This document shows, in pieces, positions 45,901 to 56,000 of a stretch of 64,000 nt of DNA. Each line of letters begins with the position of its first letter. Positions within the stretch are counted from its first letter, which is position 1. This DNA comes from Arenicola marina. Taxonomy: Eukaryota; Annelida; Polychaeta; Arenicolidae. The stretch is from NCBI GenBank assembly GCA_964019135.1, contig OZ025252.1, forward strand, positions 44,924,959 through 44,988,958. Direction: 5' to 3'. A program made the position numbers and the translations under genes. Under the pieces are notes generated by a model, which worked only from the letters and a program-made list of their open reading frames with translations, did not search any database and was not told where the DNA came from.

Positions 45901-47610
45901 TAGTTTTGTTGCCATATATGTGCGTGACGCACGGCGGGCATTGTTTTTACGTGGTGTCACGTGGTGCAGTGGCTGCTGCCGCCTGTAACCTATCGTTCAA
46001 AAATCCATCGAGAATTTGGGATCGTAGATTATTAAGCGACGCATGGGGACAAACACAAACGCTACTGATACTAAATAATTCAAAATCCTTTATTAGGAAA
46101 AATGTAGTAACCTTTATGTAAGCAATGACACTGCCTGCATGGCCGATAAAGGGTAAACAAAGTTACATAAATGTTGCATGATCACCTTTAGGTGGCGCTC
46201 TCCAAAACGCATTTACCGTATTTGACACATTATTATACTCCTTGTTAAATGACGATATTAATCTCATTCAGATTTTACTGACGTACGGAGGAGTGTAACA
46301 GAGATATCGTCATTCGCTGCCATGCTATATAAACGCTTCTGGTTTAGTTTTATCTCATCCTTTGTCGTGAATAATAAATTCATCTTCCATAAATTTTATG
46401 ACATTACCCACACCATTATTTTAGCTTATACGTGCTATACGCACTGACGTAGCATTAGGCCTGTTAATATCCGCCTCCATATATATATATATATATATAT
46501 CTGTATATCGTTTCAGGTGTGCTCATAGGGGAGGAGTTTTTCTCGCGCCACCCCGGGCTGTGCCCAGTCCTGGCCGGCGTGTGCGTGGTCACGTGCACGG
46601 CCTCCCTCCTGTCCATCGGCGCCATCAGCCTCAACCGCTACGTGTACATCTGCCACCGAGAGGCGTACACCCGGGCGTACACCCGGCGTAACAGCCTCCT
46701 CGTGTGTCTGGCCATCTGGACGACGGGTGTCTTGGTGGATCTGCCCATGGTGCTGGGCTGGGGCGCCCACGGCTTCGACAACAAGAGCCACAAGTGTATC
46801 TGGGACCGGATGTACGATCACTCCTACATCGTCTTCTTCGCCGTCGGTGTGATAGTCACTCCGCTGTGCGTCATCACAGCCTGCTATTGCCTCATCTTCC
46901 ACAGAATAGTGGTCACCAAGATGAAGTTGGTCCATTACGCCAACGCTAACTCGGAACCCCCGACCAAATGGAGCGTGTTGTGGAAGAGTTTATCCCAGGC
47001 CAAGACCATGTTTTTCATTTTTGTGGCCTTCACGCTGTGTTGGACGCCCTACGCGATCGTCATCGCGGTGGACTCGGACGACTCATTCCCGCTCGAGGTT
47101 CACTTGATGAGCTCGATGATCGCACACCTCCACGCCAGCCTCAACTTCATCCTGTACGGGGCCACCAATAACCGCTTCCGCACCGCCTACCGTAACATCC
47201 TCTTCTGCTGCGTGCAGTCCGCGCGCCGTGACGTCTCAGGTGTGCACCGCTCCTGCAACACTGGCCGTGCCCATGGCAACGAACCGCGCGGGGTGTCCGC
47301 CGTCCACACGAACATGCAAGCGAACGAGCACACCGGTAACTTCTCAAGCAATCCTTTCGAATTCGCGTCACTTCACCATCATTCTCGCCATCATATCTAC
47401 GACAACTGTTGCTGCAACGGAATTTGGACTAAATGCCGAAAACATGAACCGCCTGCCATTCATCAAGGTGAATCGCTGTTAAATACGGGATCTATCAGGT
47501 CAGGGACACATGAACATAACCGGAGGACGCTCTCGGCACCACAAGGCCATGTTGTAATCCAGCAACACGTCGGTGTTAGTCTAAACGGGTTTGCGAGGAC
47601 TACGTGCTAA
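21651..47610 (+). CDS. Melatonin-receptor-like class A GPCR (two exons)
   Basis: Joining 21651-21915 to 46517-47610 gives a 452-residue seven-transmembrane receptor. The ATG has A at -3 and G at +4. A sequon N-N-S lies near residue 10. TM1 (about 26-51) has GN at 42-43; TM2 (about 65-88) has LALAD with Asp75. Cys104 and Cys182 can form the conserved TM3-ECL2 disulfide. TM3 ends NRYVYICH (128-135) instead of DRY, TM6 has CWTP (263-266), and TM7 has NFILY (298-302) instead of NPxxY. NRYxYICH and NxxxY are melatonin-receptor family traits. The tail of about 140 residues is Cys- and His-rich. His292 sits at the retinal-lysine position, so it is not an opsin. The ligand is unproven, and GPR84- or moody-like relatives are alternatives. 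Confidence 0.85.
21891..22394 (+). repeat. 42-bp minisatellite made of exon end plus splice donor
   Basis: Twelve units start at 21891, 21933, 21975 and so on every 42 bp. Each contains CAACCCCTTCAGCATTGTG or CTACCCCTTCAGCATTGTG followed by GGTAAGTCTGTCTGGTCG. Donor GT positions are 21916, 21958, 22042, 22084, 22126, 22168, 22210, 22252 (GTATGT), 22294, 22336 and 22378. The third unit has lost its GT (GGGAAGT at 21999-22005). Because 42 is 14 codons, all donors are in one frame and phase until TGA at 22137. Units 1, 2, 4, 5 and 6 are thus usable without a stop. Degenerate remnants continue to about 22500. Confidence 0.93.
22728..24390. repeat. 26-bp minisatellite, 64 copies
   Basis: The unit contains GTGATTGCCTGGCATTACAC and CGCCTA or CGCCTG. 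The span divides into 64 units with essentially no indels. Variation is by substitution: CCTAG/CCTGG, GGCATT/GACATT/GTCATT/GCCATT and CATTACA/CATGACA. It lies in the GPCR intron about 800 bp after the exon. Confidence 0.95.
24391..25374. other. Intronic unique DNA, no gene seen
   Basis: Unique sequence between two arrays in the GPCR intron. There is a CT-rich patch at about 25150-25200. Open frames are short and show no domain. Confidence 0.45.
25375..25560. repeat. C-rich low-complexity tract
   Basis: Nearly 190 bp of CCCCA/CCCCC phrases interspersed with AGC and ACC. The minus strand carries many G-runs and could form quadruplexes. Short proline-rich open frames here reflect composition. 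Confidence 0.7.
25619..28197. repeat. 20-bp minisatellite, about 129 copies
   Basis: The unit is TCTGAGAGGGAGGCAGGAGC. The register never slips across the whole 2.58 kb, so all variation is by substitution: GAGCTC/CAGCTC/GATCTC at the junction, GGCAGG/GGCGGC/GGGAGG/GGCTGG inside, and GAGGGG. Three minus frames are stop-free, giving open frames up to 904 codons rich in leucine, proline and serine. These are consequences of the unit and not a gene. Homopurine runs could favour triplex structures. Confidence 0.95.
28270..28617 (-). mobile_element. MITE-like non-autonomous DNA element, copy 2
   Basis: This 348-bp copy lies in reverse orientation to the element at 7354-7676. Its ends are GGGCGCATTTCTTTGG and CCAAAGAAATGCGCCC, a 16-bp perfect inverted repeat, flanked by AGA on both sides (28267-28269 and 28618-28620). 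The different flanking triplets of the two copies support independent insertions. It lies 73 bp beyond the 20-bp array. No transposase is encoded. Confidence 0.8.
28682..28765. repeat. Short 24-bp tandem repeat, about 3.5 copies
   Basis: The phrase AAATCAAAACCAGTAATTTC plus AGAG is repeated three times with a partial fourth copy. The last units carry CCAGAAATTT and ATAAAAACC changes. It is a small array in the GPCR intron. Confidence 0.85.
28766..30077. other. Intronic unique DNA, no gene seen
   Basis: Mixed AT-rich intronic DNA. A short CT microsatellite lies near 28852-28866. Open frames are under 100 codons without a recognisable domain. Confidence 0.45.
30078..31058. repeat. 24-bp minisatellite, about 41 copies
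   Basis: The unit contains AAACCTTCCCTGCCTGGGG and TCGCC. With 24 divisible by three, one plus frame reads an eight-residue KPSLPGVA repeat, and two minus frames are also open. Variants are CTACC, CTCCC, TTTTCTG and one GGCCCCC near 30365. It lies in the GPCR intron and no promoter, start context or splice context supports translation. Confidence 0.95.
31195..32290. repeat. Decayed AT-rich tandem repeat split by an insertion
   Basis: From 31195 to about 31430, phrases such as GTGTTCTATGTTGAATTA, TATATTGCCC and TTACATGGCTCT recur with heavy divergence. The same vocabulary (TCTGTGTTCTATATTATC, TATATTGCATTA, TTTTATGGCTCTG) resumes at about 32168-32290. The intervening segment of roughly 730 bp lacks it, so a later insertion seems likely. 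No gene. Confidence 0.5.
31431..32157 (-). mobile_element. Possible Helitron-like insertion
   Basis: This segment interrupts a decayed tandem repeat. On the minus strand its start near 32145 reads TCTATACTAATAAAATGAGG followed by CTGTCTGTCC, which resembles 5' ends described for Helitron/Helentron elements. It has no TIR and no obvious target duplication, consistent with that class. No Rep/helicase coding was found. An 81-codon minus frame at 31889-32134 shows no known domain. Class and limits are tentative. Confidence 0.3.
32598..32982 (-). mobile_element. Dispersed repeat family 2, copy A
   Basis: This segment is the inverted homologue of 39969-40362. Shared landmarks on the minus strand are CTCACATCACCTCTG, GGGGTAACGAATTGTTT, ATTCCGTTGTCGT, TTGACCTCGATTGAA, ATTAATCAAAA and GAATTCGTCTGGTACGGTAC. 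It spans about 385 bp with no clear TIR or target duplication. A 125-codon minus frame covers it but matches nothing recognised. It may be a non-autonomous element or part of a larger one. Confidence 0.6.
32983..34150. other. Intronic unique DNA, no gene seen
   Basis: Unique DNA in the GPCR intron. Frames of 60-110 codons exist at 33288-33937 but overlap each other on both strands and show no domain. Confidence 0.45.
34151..37713. repeat. 25-bp minisatellite with kilobase-scale duplication
   Basis: The unit contains CAATAACTCACCAGGCTAAC and GTCGT. Divergence between neighbours is high, but blocks repeat at long range. Sequence from 34441 recurs from 35935 (offset 1494), and that from 35885 recurs at 37329 (offset 1444). 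The 50-bp drop equals two units missing from the second copy near 36680. A smaller block of about 240 bp, starting CAATCACTCACCAAGC near 34544, recurs near 34783. The array therefore has nested higher-order structure. Confidence 0.93.
37714..38280 (-). pseudogene. Degenerate coding-like fragment, unknown family
   Basis: One minus-strand frame runs from about 38280 to TAG at 37714-37716 with a single internal TGA at 37990-37992. This gives about 188 sense codons. The upstream part is Pro/Thr/Ser-rich and contains CPAERRLKRDIWETF. The downstream part is basic and ends in an acidic stretch (DGIIDLDPDVEMTEGAADME) before NDRN-stop. The composition looks protein-like and resembles the end of a retroelement Gag or ORF1, but no motif proves it. 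It sits in the GPCR intron on the opposite strand, directly beside the 25-bp array. Confidence 0.35.
38588..38917 (+). pseudogene. Cys-rich open frame without a start codon
   Basis: A frame of 109 codons runs from just after a TAA at 38585 to TGA at 38915-38917 and contains no ATG. Cysteines cluster at the start (FECDCSRHCVCC) and end (HCYRTWDFCIDLCHCC), separated by an acidic, Ser/Asn-rich middle. It could be an exon fragment, a remnant of a mobile element or chance; another plus frame is also open here. No family is assigned. Confidence 0.2.
38918..39968. other. Intronic DNA with C/G-runs and short direct repeats
   Basis: GATCCGTTATCTATTA near 39083 recurs as GATCCGTTATCCATTA near 39342. 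Two related segments each contain CACAGGGGGCACGTG (39540 and 39640) followed by long C-runs and CCCTAAAATAT-like text. The right edge near 39813 reads CACACGCCCCTG, the reverse complement of a CAGGGGCG start typical of some hAT elements, but no matching left end was found. Confidence 0.35.
39969..40362 (+). mobile_element. Dispersed repeat family 2, copy B
   Basis: The inverted partner of 32598-32982, in plus orientation. It carries CAGCAGAGGGAGCTCG, TTCACATCACCTCTG, GGGGTAACGAATGGTTT, ATTCCGTTGTCGTC, TTGACCTCGATGGAA and GAATTCGTCTGGTACGGTAC. Divergence from copy A includes small indels, so both are old. No coding capacity is evident. Confidence 0.6.
40363..41364. other. Intronic unique DNA, no gene seen
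   Basis: A short TCCTA repeat lies at about 40369-40386, and G-rich and C-rich patches near 40650-40690 and 41032-41060. No supported coding segment. Confidence 0.45.
41365..44140. repeat. 21-bp minisatellite with nested duplications
   Basis: The unit contains CACAGTTGTTGAGGTAGTCG and C. A 147-bp block (seven units) marked by CAGTGTTTGAGATATTCG starts at 41414, 41561 and 41708. The same marker at 41939 recurs at 42882, and GTTGTAAGGTAGTC at 42151 recurs at 43094; both give an offset of 943 bp, showing one large duplication. Seven codons per unit keep several frames open on both strands (Val/Ala/Thr-rich on +, Asn/Cys/Gly/Tyr- or Thr/Ala-rich on -). No gene context supports translation. Confidence 0.95.
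44141..46478. other. Intronic DNA before GPCR exon 2
   Basis: G-runs occur near 44354-44367, C-rich text near 44940-45010 and a C-run near 45263-45276. The phrase AATAAATAATGGATTCTTAA near 45284 recurs as AATAAATAACGGATTCTTAA near 45392. No supported exon or RNA gene. Confidence 0.45.
46479..46500. repeat. (AT)11 microsatellite near an acceptor
   Basis: Eleven AT dinucleotides end 16 bp before the acceptor AG of GPCR exon 2. The space normally holding a long polypyrimidine tract is only CTGTATATCGTTTCAG, so this acceptor has a short pyrimidine run. Confidence 0.9.
46517..47610 (+). CDS. GPCR exon 2: TM3 to C-terminus
   Basis: The exon follows an acceptor ending GTTTCAG at 46516 and runs to TAA at 47608-47610. 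It carries TM3 (about 104-127), NRY, TM4 (about 149-170), ECL2 with Cys182, TM5 (about 191-216) with Pro204, TM6 (about 252-273), TM7 (about 284-304) and helix 8 starting NNRFRTAYRNIL. No further introns are needed. An antisense open frame at 46513-46935 is a shadow of this exon. Confidence 0.9.
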
Positions 47611-48061
47611 ATGCCGTATACAACATTGATTATTAGTTTCTTACCGTAAAGGCAGCAACGGAGTCTAAACCCGACAGCCAAGCAAACGTGTTAATTGTTC
47701 TTCAGTCTTCAGGGCAGCGACCCACTGTGTTCATTCGTAAAATTCATGTTGATGATTAACGTATGTATATAGAATATGTATATAATGGGGAGGGGGGGGG
47801 CATGGAGCATTTATGGGTAAATGGAGGAATGTTCTCACCGTGGAGGGTCTTATCCTGGAATTAGGGAGAGAAACGCACCCCCAGGTTCAAGGCAGATGAA
47901 GGTGGAAATGACGACCTTCGCGTTGGAGACTCTCGTCTAACCCTTCTCGTGGCGGTTACTGGTATGTGGTATGGACATGTAAGGACCATGAAGATTGACC
48001 CGTGTCCAATATGCTATCGAAAGGATCGACACAAATTGTCACCGATGCACGTTAAATTTCA

Positions 48062-48067
48062 AATAAA
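48062..48067 (+). terminator. Polyadenylation signal of the GPCR gene
   Basis: AATAAA lies about 450 bp after the GPCR stop codon and is the first canonical signal seen on + after it. A second AATAAA occurs near 48263. Use of the site is inferred. Confidence 0.5.
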
Positions 48068-49087
48068 GTTTGGAAACTATCGCGACTGGTATCAAGTTTG
48101 GGGTACGTAACTTTCGAAACTGTTTGCAGTTTGTAGCGTACTAAGTTATTTTTTAGTTTCACCAAACATTCGAGTGTGATATCTGACCGTGCCTGACGTT
48201 TTTCCTCCTGGATCTTCTTAATCTGGTCAGACAGCTACTAATGCATACGTCCTATGGCGCACAATAAACGAGACTTGCATGCCTTATTATCAACCGAGTA
48301 TCAAACCACAACACACGGAAATACAACAAGTCGACACATGATTACAGATGTCCATTGAGTCATTGTAAAACAACGCTCCTGGTTCTACAAGCCACAATGT
48401 ACCACGTCACGCCCCCCCGCCCCCCCCCCCCCCCCCCCAGCCCAGCTCCCCAACGAATATCCTACAGTTCCAGTCTTCTCTGCCGGTTAGTTGGCCCATC
48501 ACAATAGTATTGCAATGTTTTTGATGCACACAACGCATAGACCTTCCAGCATACTTCAGAAAGTCGGTGAACAGGGTACTTAATGCTGCAAAACGCGTTG
48601 ACCTACTTTCGGTGTTTAATAAACAACCAGATTTATTCTTGTTTGCACCTGAGCGTACAGCGCGGTGTCCTGGCTCCACTGTGTAAAATTACTTCCGCTT
48701 AAGCTTAACCCACTCGCTGCCAAAGCCGTAACAATATTTCATTAATCCGATGGCTCATATGGTGAACCCGAAAGCGAAATTCCATGTCTGCGATCGATAG
48801 TGAGCCTTAGCAGATCAGCCGAGGACTGCGTGATTACCTAACGTTAACCAGACTGCATCCCCGACGCCGTCCACGACTAGGAATCCTTATAATCCGTACA
48901 TTTAAAAAAAGCTGACGTGGCGTTGGCGGCCAGTGAACTGGGGATAACTATGTAGCAGAGCACCCAGCAGGATGGATGGCTCGACTATGGCAAAACAAGT
49001 GTTGTGGAAGATCTCCACGGGGAAAGTTGTAAATGTGCGGTAACCGTGACGCAATAACCATCTCTAACTGAATATGTAATAGGCAAG
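48068..49087. other. Intergenic DNA, no gene seen
   Basis: Contains a long C-run with one G at 48412-48438. A 90-codon minus frame at 48407-48679 begins or ends in this low-complexity tract and has no domain. Confidence 0.45.
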
Positions 49088-51950
49088 GTAACGGTAAGTA
49101 CGGTACATTAACCACGGTAAGAAAACACGCTCTATAGTAATATCAAATATTTAGTGACCCTGGCACAATAACCAAGTTGCAGGGGTAACCACGGTACAGT
49201 AACCACGGTACAGTAACCACGGTACAGTAACTGCGGTACAGTAACCACGGTACAGTAACCACGGTACAGTGACTGCGGTACAGTAACCACGGTACAGTGA
49301 CTGCGGTACAGTAACCACGGTACAGTAACCACGGTACAGTGACTGCGGTACAGTAACCACGGTACAGTAACCACGGTACAGTAACAAAGATAAAGTAACT
49401 ACGGTACAGTAACCAAGGTAAAGTAACCACAGTACAGTAACCATGGTACAGTAACCACGGCACAGTAACCACGGTACAGTAACCACGGTAGAGTAACCAC
49501 GGTACAGTTACCACGGTAGAGTAACCATTGTAAAATAACCACAGTACAACAATCATGATACAGTAACCAATGAAAAGTGACCACCTTACAGTAACCACGG
49601 TACAGTAACCACGGTACAGTAACCACGGTACAGTAGCCACGGTACAGTAACCATGGTACAGTAACCACGGTACAGTAACCACGGTAAAGTAACCATTGTA
49701 AAATAACCACAGTACAACAATCATGATACAGTAACCAATGTAAAGCGACCACCTTACAGTAACCACGCAACAGTAACCACGGTACAGTAACCACGGTACA
49801 GTGATCATGGTACAGTAACCACGGTACAGTAACCACGGTACAGTAACCACGGTACAGTAACCACGGTACAGTAACCACGGTACAGTAACCACGGTACAGT
49901 AACCACGGTACAGTAACCATGGTACAGTAACCACGGTACAGTAACCACGGTAAAGTAACCACGGTACAGTAACCACGGTACAGTGATCATGGTACAGTAA
50001 CCACGGTACAGTAACCACGGTACAGTGATCATGGTACAGTAACCACGGTACAGTAACCACGGTAGAGTAACCACGGTAGATTAACCACGGTACAGTAACC
50101 ACGGTACAGTGATCATGGTACAGTAACCACGGTACAGTAACCATGGTACAGTAACCACAGTACAGTAACCATGGTACAGTAACCACGGCACAGTAACCAC
50201 GGTACAGTAACCACGGTAGAGTAACCATTGTAAAATAACCACAGTACAACAATCATGATACAGTAACCAATGAAAAGTGACCACCTTACAGTAACCACGG
50301 TACAGTAACCACGGTACAGTAACCACGGTACAGTAACCACGGTACAGTAACCATGGTACAGTAACCACGGTACAGTAACCACGGTAAAGTAACCATTGTA
50401 AAATAACCACAGTACAACAATCATGATACAGTAACCAATGTAAAGCGACCACCTTACAGTAACCACGCTACAGTAACCACGGTACAGTAACCACGGTACA
50501 GTGATCATGGTACAGTAACCACGGTACAGTAACCACGGTACAGTAACCACGGTAGAGTAACCACGGTACAGTAACCACGGTACAGTAACCACGGTACAGT
50601 AACCACGGTACAGTAACCACGGTACAGTAACCATGGTACAGTAACCACGGTACAGTAACCACGGTAAAGTAACCACGGTACAGTAACCACGGTACAGTGA
50701 TCATGGTACAGTAACCACGGTACAGTAACCACGGTACAGTGATCATGGTACAGTAACCACGGTACAGTAACCACGGTAGAGTAACCACGGTAGATTAACC
50801 ACGGTACAGTAACCACGGTACAGTGATCATGGTACAGTAACCACGGTACAGTAACCATGGTACAGTAACCACAGTACAGTAACCATGGTACAGTAACCAC
50901 AGCACAGTAACCACGGTACAGTAACCACGGTAGAGTAACCATTGTAAAATAACCACAGTACAACAATCATGATACAGTAACCAATGAAAAGTGACCACCT
51001 TACAGTAACCACGGTACAGTAACCACGGTACAGTAACCACGGTACAGTAACCACGGTACAGTAACCATGGTACAGTAACCACGGTACAGTAACCACGGTA
51101 AAGTAACCATTGTAAAATAACCACAGTACAACAATCATGATACAGTAACCAATGTAAGGCGACCACCTTACAGTAACCACGCTACAGTAACCACGGTACA
51201 GTAACCACGGTACAGTGATCATGGTACAGTAACCACGGTACAGTAACCACGGTACAGTAACCACGGTAGAGTAACCACGGTACAGTAAGCACGGTACAGT
51301 AACCACGGTACAGTAACCACGGTACAGTAACCACGGTACAGTAACCATGGTACAGTAACCATGGTACAGTAACCACGGCAAAGTAACCACGGTACAGTAA
51401 CCACGGTACAGTGATCATGGTACAGTAACCACGGTACAGTAACCACGGTACAGTGATCATGGTACAGTAACCACGGTACAGTAACCACGGTAGAGTAACC
51501 ACGGTAGATTAACCACGGTACAGTAACCACGGTACAGTGATCATGGTACAGTAACCACGGTACAGTAACCACGGTAGAGTAACCACGGTAGAGTAACCAT
51601 TGTAAAATAACCACAGTACAACAATCATGATACAGTAACCAAGGTAAAGTGACCACCTTACAGTAACCACGGCACAGTAACCACGGTACAGTAACCATGG
51701 TACAGTAACCACGGTACAGTAACCACGGTACAGTAACCACGGTACAGTAACTACGGTGCAGTAACTACGGTGCAAGAACCATGGTACAGTAACCAATGTT
51801 AAGTAACTACGGTATAGCAACAAAGGTAAAGTAACTACCGTACAGTAGCCAATATAAAGTAACAACGCCACAGCAACCAATGTAAACATGTTACAGCAAC
51901 CAAGATAAAGTAATCACGGTGCAGTATCAGTACCAAGGTAAAGCAGTCAA
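49088..51950. repeat. 14-bp minisatellite with 700/714-bp higher-order repeat
   Basis: The unit is CCACGGTACAGTAA. Variants include CATGGTACAGTAA, GTGATCATGGTACA and CACGGTAGAGTAA. A rare block with CCAATGAAAAGTGACCACC occurs at 49567, 50267 and 50981 (offsets 700 and 714, that is 50 and 51 units), with a further relative near 51634. A second marker CCAATGTAAAGCGACCACC recurs at matching spacing. Stop-free minus frames give long Val/Tyr/Leu/Thr-rich open frames. It lies between the GPCR and TTC8 3' ends. Confidence 0.95.
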
Positions 51951-53047
51951 TGACAAGTCAATGCTAATGCAACCATGCTGCACCATAAAGAGGGCCTACA
52001 CTCCTCTTGTCTAACCATTATCGCCTAACATGTCTAAACATGCATTGATTTAACTTTCGGGGCTGTCAGTGAAATGTTTGCATTTGTTCTTGGAGCGTGT
52101 CTATAGAAGGTTTTTTTCTCCGTGGTAGTTTACATTCAACCTGCATTCATAAACGGCTTCTCAAAGACTACAAGCGTAAATTATCAAAGGGGTCAAATAT
52201 GTAAATTTACGACTTTATATATTAATTATCCGATACTGAATCAGCTGTCACTGTCGAATTAGCATCTGGGAAGATTGTTATAGGCCTTTTTACGACCTTT
52301 CGATCGTGACATCAGTCCATTACGGCTGATTACAGACGGATGAAACCATTGGATCCATAGAAATGTGTCATCCTGGAAATTATCCAGATAGGAGAACTCT
52401 ATCTGTGAACAATGAGGCTGGTTTAAGTGCATGGCCTTATCGTCGTCGATTGGCTTTGAAGACGCGATACTCGGCCGTTGCTTGGCGACCAGGAGACAGC
52501 TAGATAAGGGGTAATTACAGTTAAACACAAGAATGACGCTCATCGGGATGCAACGAGACCGCAGCGAGACCGCAGCGGGACCGCAGCGACAGCCTAATGG
52601 ACGAAAAGTAGCAATGCGTAGATACAAACTGACACTGTGGCCGTTGGTGGCGCCTTATAGCGGAGATTTATCGATCTTAGCCGTCATTAACTGGGGGAAA
52701 AGCCTGTAGTTTATCCACGTCGTTATTCAGGGTGGAGTGCCCCCCGTGCAGTGTTTGGGCGGTGGTCATCAGTACGTGGGAGTGACACTATATCACGCCG
52801 TAACTGTGACGCAAGGAGCCAGTTTCTTGCACCCACAAGGCGACAACCCAAGGCCACTCTAGAGTGACGGGCCATGGTTAGCATGTCGTTAGCTAGATTT
52901 ATGTAGAGTGTTCTTACAAAGGACTCCATGGAAACGACCTCATAATATCGGTTACTTCATGTACCTGGGATGAGAGAGGGCGTCCCAAGATCAGGCTGAA
53001 CCGCAGATCAACAGGTCGTGGGTACGCCCCCCCCCCGCACCGTGATC
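51951..53047. other. Intergenic DNA, no gene seen
   Basis: Unique sequence between the 14-bp and 33-bp arrays. There is a small CCGCAGCGAGA-type tandem near 52556-52590. Open frames of up to 122 codons show no recognisable family. Confidence 0.45.
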
Positions 53048-56000
53048 TGCGGGAGGTTTCATTCACCCACATCTCATTGCCGCGGGAGGTTTCATTCACC
53101 CACATGTCATTGCCGCGGGAGGCTTCATTCACCCACATCTCATTGCCGCGGGAGGTTTCATTCACCCACATGTCATTGCCGCGGGAGGTTTCATTCACCC
53201 ACATGTCATTGCCACGGAAAGTTTCATTCACCCACATGTCATTGCCGCGGGAGGTTTCATTCATCCACATGTCATTGCCACGGGAGGCTTCATTCACTCA
53301 CATCTCATTGCCGCGGGAGGCTTCATTCACCCACATGTCATTGCCGCGGGAGGTTTCATTCACCCACATCTCATTGCCGCGGGAGGTTTCATTCACCCAC
53401 ATGTCATTGCCGCGGGAGGTTTCATTCACCCACATCTCATTGCCGCGGGAGGTTTCATTCACCCACATGTCATTGTCGCGAGAGGTTTCATTCACCCACA
53501 TGTCATTGCCGCGGGAGGTTTCATTCACCCACATGTCATTGTCGCGAGAGGTTTCAATCACCCACATGTCATTGCCGCGGGAGGTTTCATTCACCCACAT
53601 GTCATTGCCGCGGGAGGTTTCATTCACCCACATGTCATTGCCACGGGAGGTTTCATTCACCCACATCTCATTGCCGCGGGAGGCTTCATTCACCCACATG
53701 TCATTGCCGCGGGAGGTTTCATTCACCCACATCTCATTGCCGCGGGAGGTTTCATTCACCCACATGTCATTGTCGCGAGAGGTTTCAATCACCCACATGT
53801 CATTGCCGCGGAAGGTTTCATTCACCCACATGTCATTGCCGCGGGAGGTTTCATTCACCCACATGTCATTGTCGCGGGAGGTTTCATTCACCCACATCTC
53901 ATTGCCGCGGGAGGTTTCATTCACCCACATCTTATTGCCGCGGAAGGTTTCATTCACCCACATGTCATTGCCGCGAGAGGTTTCATTCACCCACATGTCA
54001 TTGTCGCGAGAGGTTTCAATCACCCACATGTCATTGCCGCGGGAGGTTTCATTCACCCACATCTCATGGCCGCGGGAGGTTTCATTCACCCACATCTTAT
54101 TGCCGCGGGAGGTTTCATTCACCCACATGTCATTGCCGCGGGAGGTTTCATTCACCCACATGTCATTGTCGCGAGAGGTTTCAATCACCCACATGTCATT
54201 GCCGCGGGAGGTTTCATTCACCCACATGTCATTGTCGCGGGAGGTTTCATTCACCCACATCTCATTGCCGCGGGAGGTTTCATTCACCAACATCTCATTG
54301 CCGCGGGAGGTTTCATTCACCCACATGTCATTGCCGCGGGAGGTTTCATTCACCCACATGTCATTGCCGCGGGAGGTTTCATTCACCCACATGTCATTGC
54401 CGCGGGAGGTTTCATTCACCCACATGTCACTGCCGCGGGAGGTTTCATTCACCCACATGTCATTGCCGCGGGAGGTTTCATTCACCCACATGTCACTGCC
54501 GCGGGAGGTTTCATTCACCCACATCTCATTGCCGCGAGAGGTTTCATTCACCCACATGTCATTGCCGCGGGAGGTTTCATTCACCCACATCTCATTGCCG
54601 CGGGAGGTTTCATTCACCCAGATCTCATTGCCGCGGGAGGTTATCTCATTGCCGCGTGAGGTTTCATTCACCCACATGTCATTGCCGCGGGAGGTTTCAT
54701 TCACCCACATCTCATTGCCGCGGGAGGCTTCATTCATCCACATCTCATTGCCGCGGGAGGTTTCATTCACCCACATCTCATTGCCGCGGGAGGTTTTATT
54801 CACCCACATGTCATTGCCGCGGGAGGTTTCATTCACCCACATGTCATTGCCGCGGGAGGTTTCATTCACCCACATGTCATTGCCGCGGGAGGTTTCATTC
54901 ACCCACATGTCATTGCCGCGGGAGGTTTCATTCACCCACATGTCACTGCCGCGGGAGGTTTCATTCACCCACATGTCATTGCCGCGGGAGGTTTCATTCA
55001 CCCACATGTCATTGCCGCTGGAGGTTTCATTCACCCACATGTCATTGCCGCGGGAGGTTTCATTCACCCACATGTCACTGCCGCGAGAGGCTTCATTCAC
55101 CCACATGTCATTGCCGCGGGAGGTTTCATTCACCCACATGTCATTGCCGCGGGAGGTTTCATTCACCCACATGTCACTGCCGCGGGAGGTTTCATTCACC
55201 CACATGTCATTGCCAAGGGAGGTTTCATTCACCCACATGTCATTGCCGCGGGAGGTTTCATTCACCCACATGTCATTGCCGCGGGAGGTTTCATTCACCC
55301 ACATGTCATTGCCGCGGGAGGTTTCATTCACCCACATCTCATGGCCGCGGGAGGTTTCATTCACTCACATCTCATTGCCGCGGGAGGTTTCATTCACCCA
55401 CATGTCACTGCCGCGGGAGGTTTCATTCACCCACATGTCATTGCCGCGGGAGGTTTCATTCACCCACATCTCATTGCCGCGGGAGGTTGCATTCACCCAC
55501 ATCTTATTGCTGCGGGAGGTTTCATTCACCCACATGTCATTGCCGCGGGAGGTTTCATTCACCCACATGTCATTGCCGCGGGAGGTTTCATTCACCCACA
55601 TCTCATTGCCAAGGGAGGTTTCATTCACCCACATGTCATTGCCAAGGGAGGTTTCATTCACCCACATGTCATTGTCGCGGGAGGTTTTATTCACCCACAT
55701 GTCATTGCCGCGGGAGGTTTCATTCACCCACATGTCATTGCCGCGGGAGGTTTCATTCACCCACATGTCATTGCCGCGGGAGGTTTCATTCACCCACATG
55801 TCATTGTTGCGGGAGGTTTCATTCACTCACATCTCATTGCCGCGGGAGGTTTCATTCACCCACATCTCATTGCCGCGAGAGGTTTCATTCACCCACATGT
55901 CATTGCCGCGGGAGGTTTCATTCACCCACATCTCATTGCCGCGGGAGGTTTCATTCACCCATATGTCATTGCCGCGGGAGGTTTCATTCACCCACATCTC

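Noticed and set aside
46513..46935. 140-codon antisense frame
   Set aside because: Shadow of GPCR exon 2 with its high GC content.
21651..47610. Opsin identity for the GPCR
   Set aside because: His292 occupies the retinal-lysine position and the NRYVYICH motif points to melatonin-like receptors.
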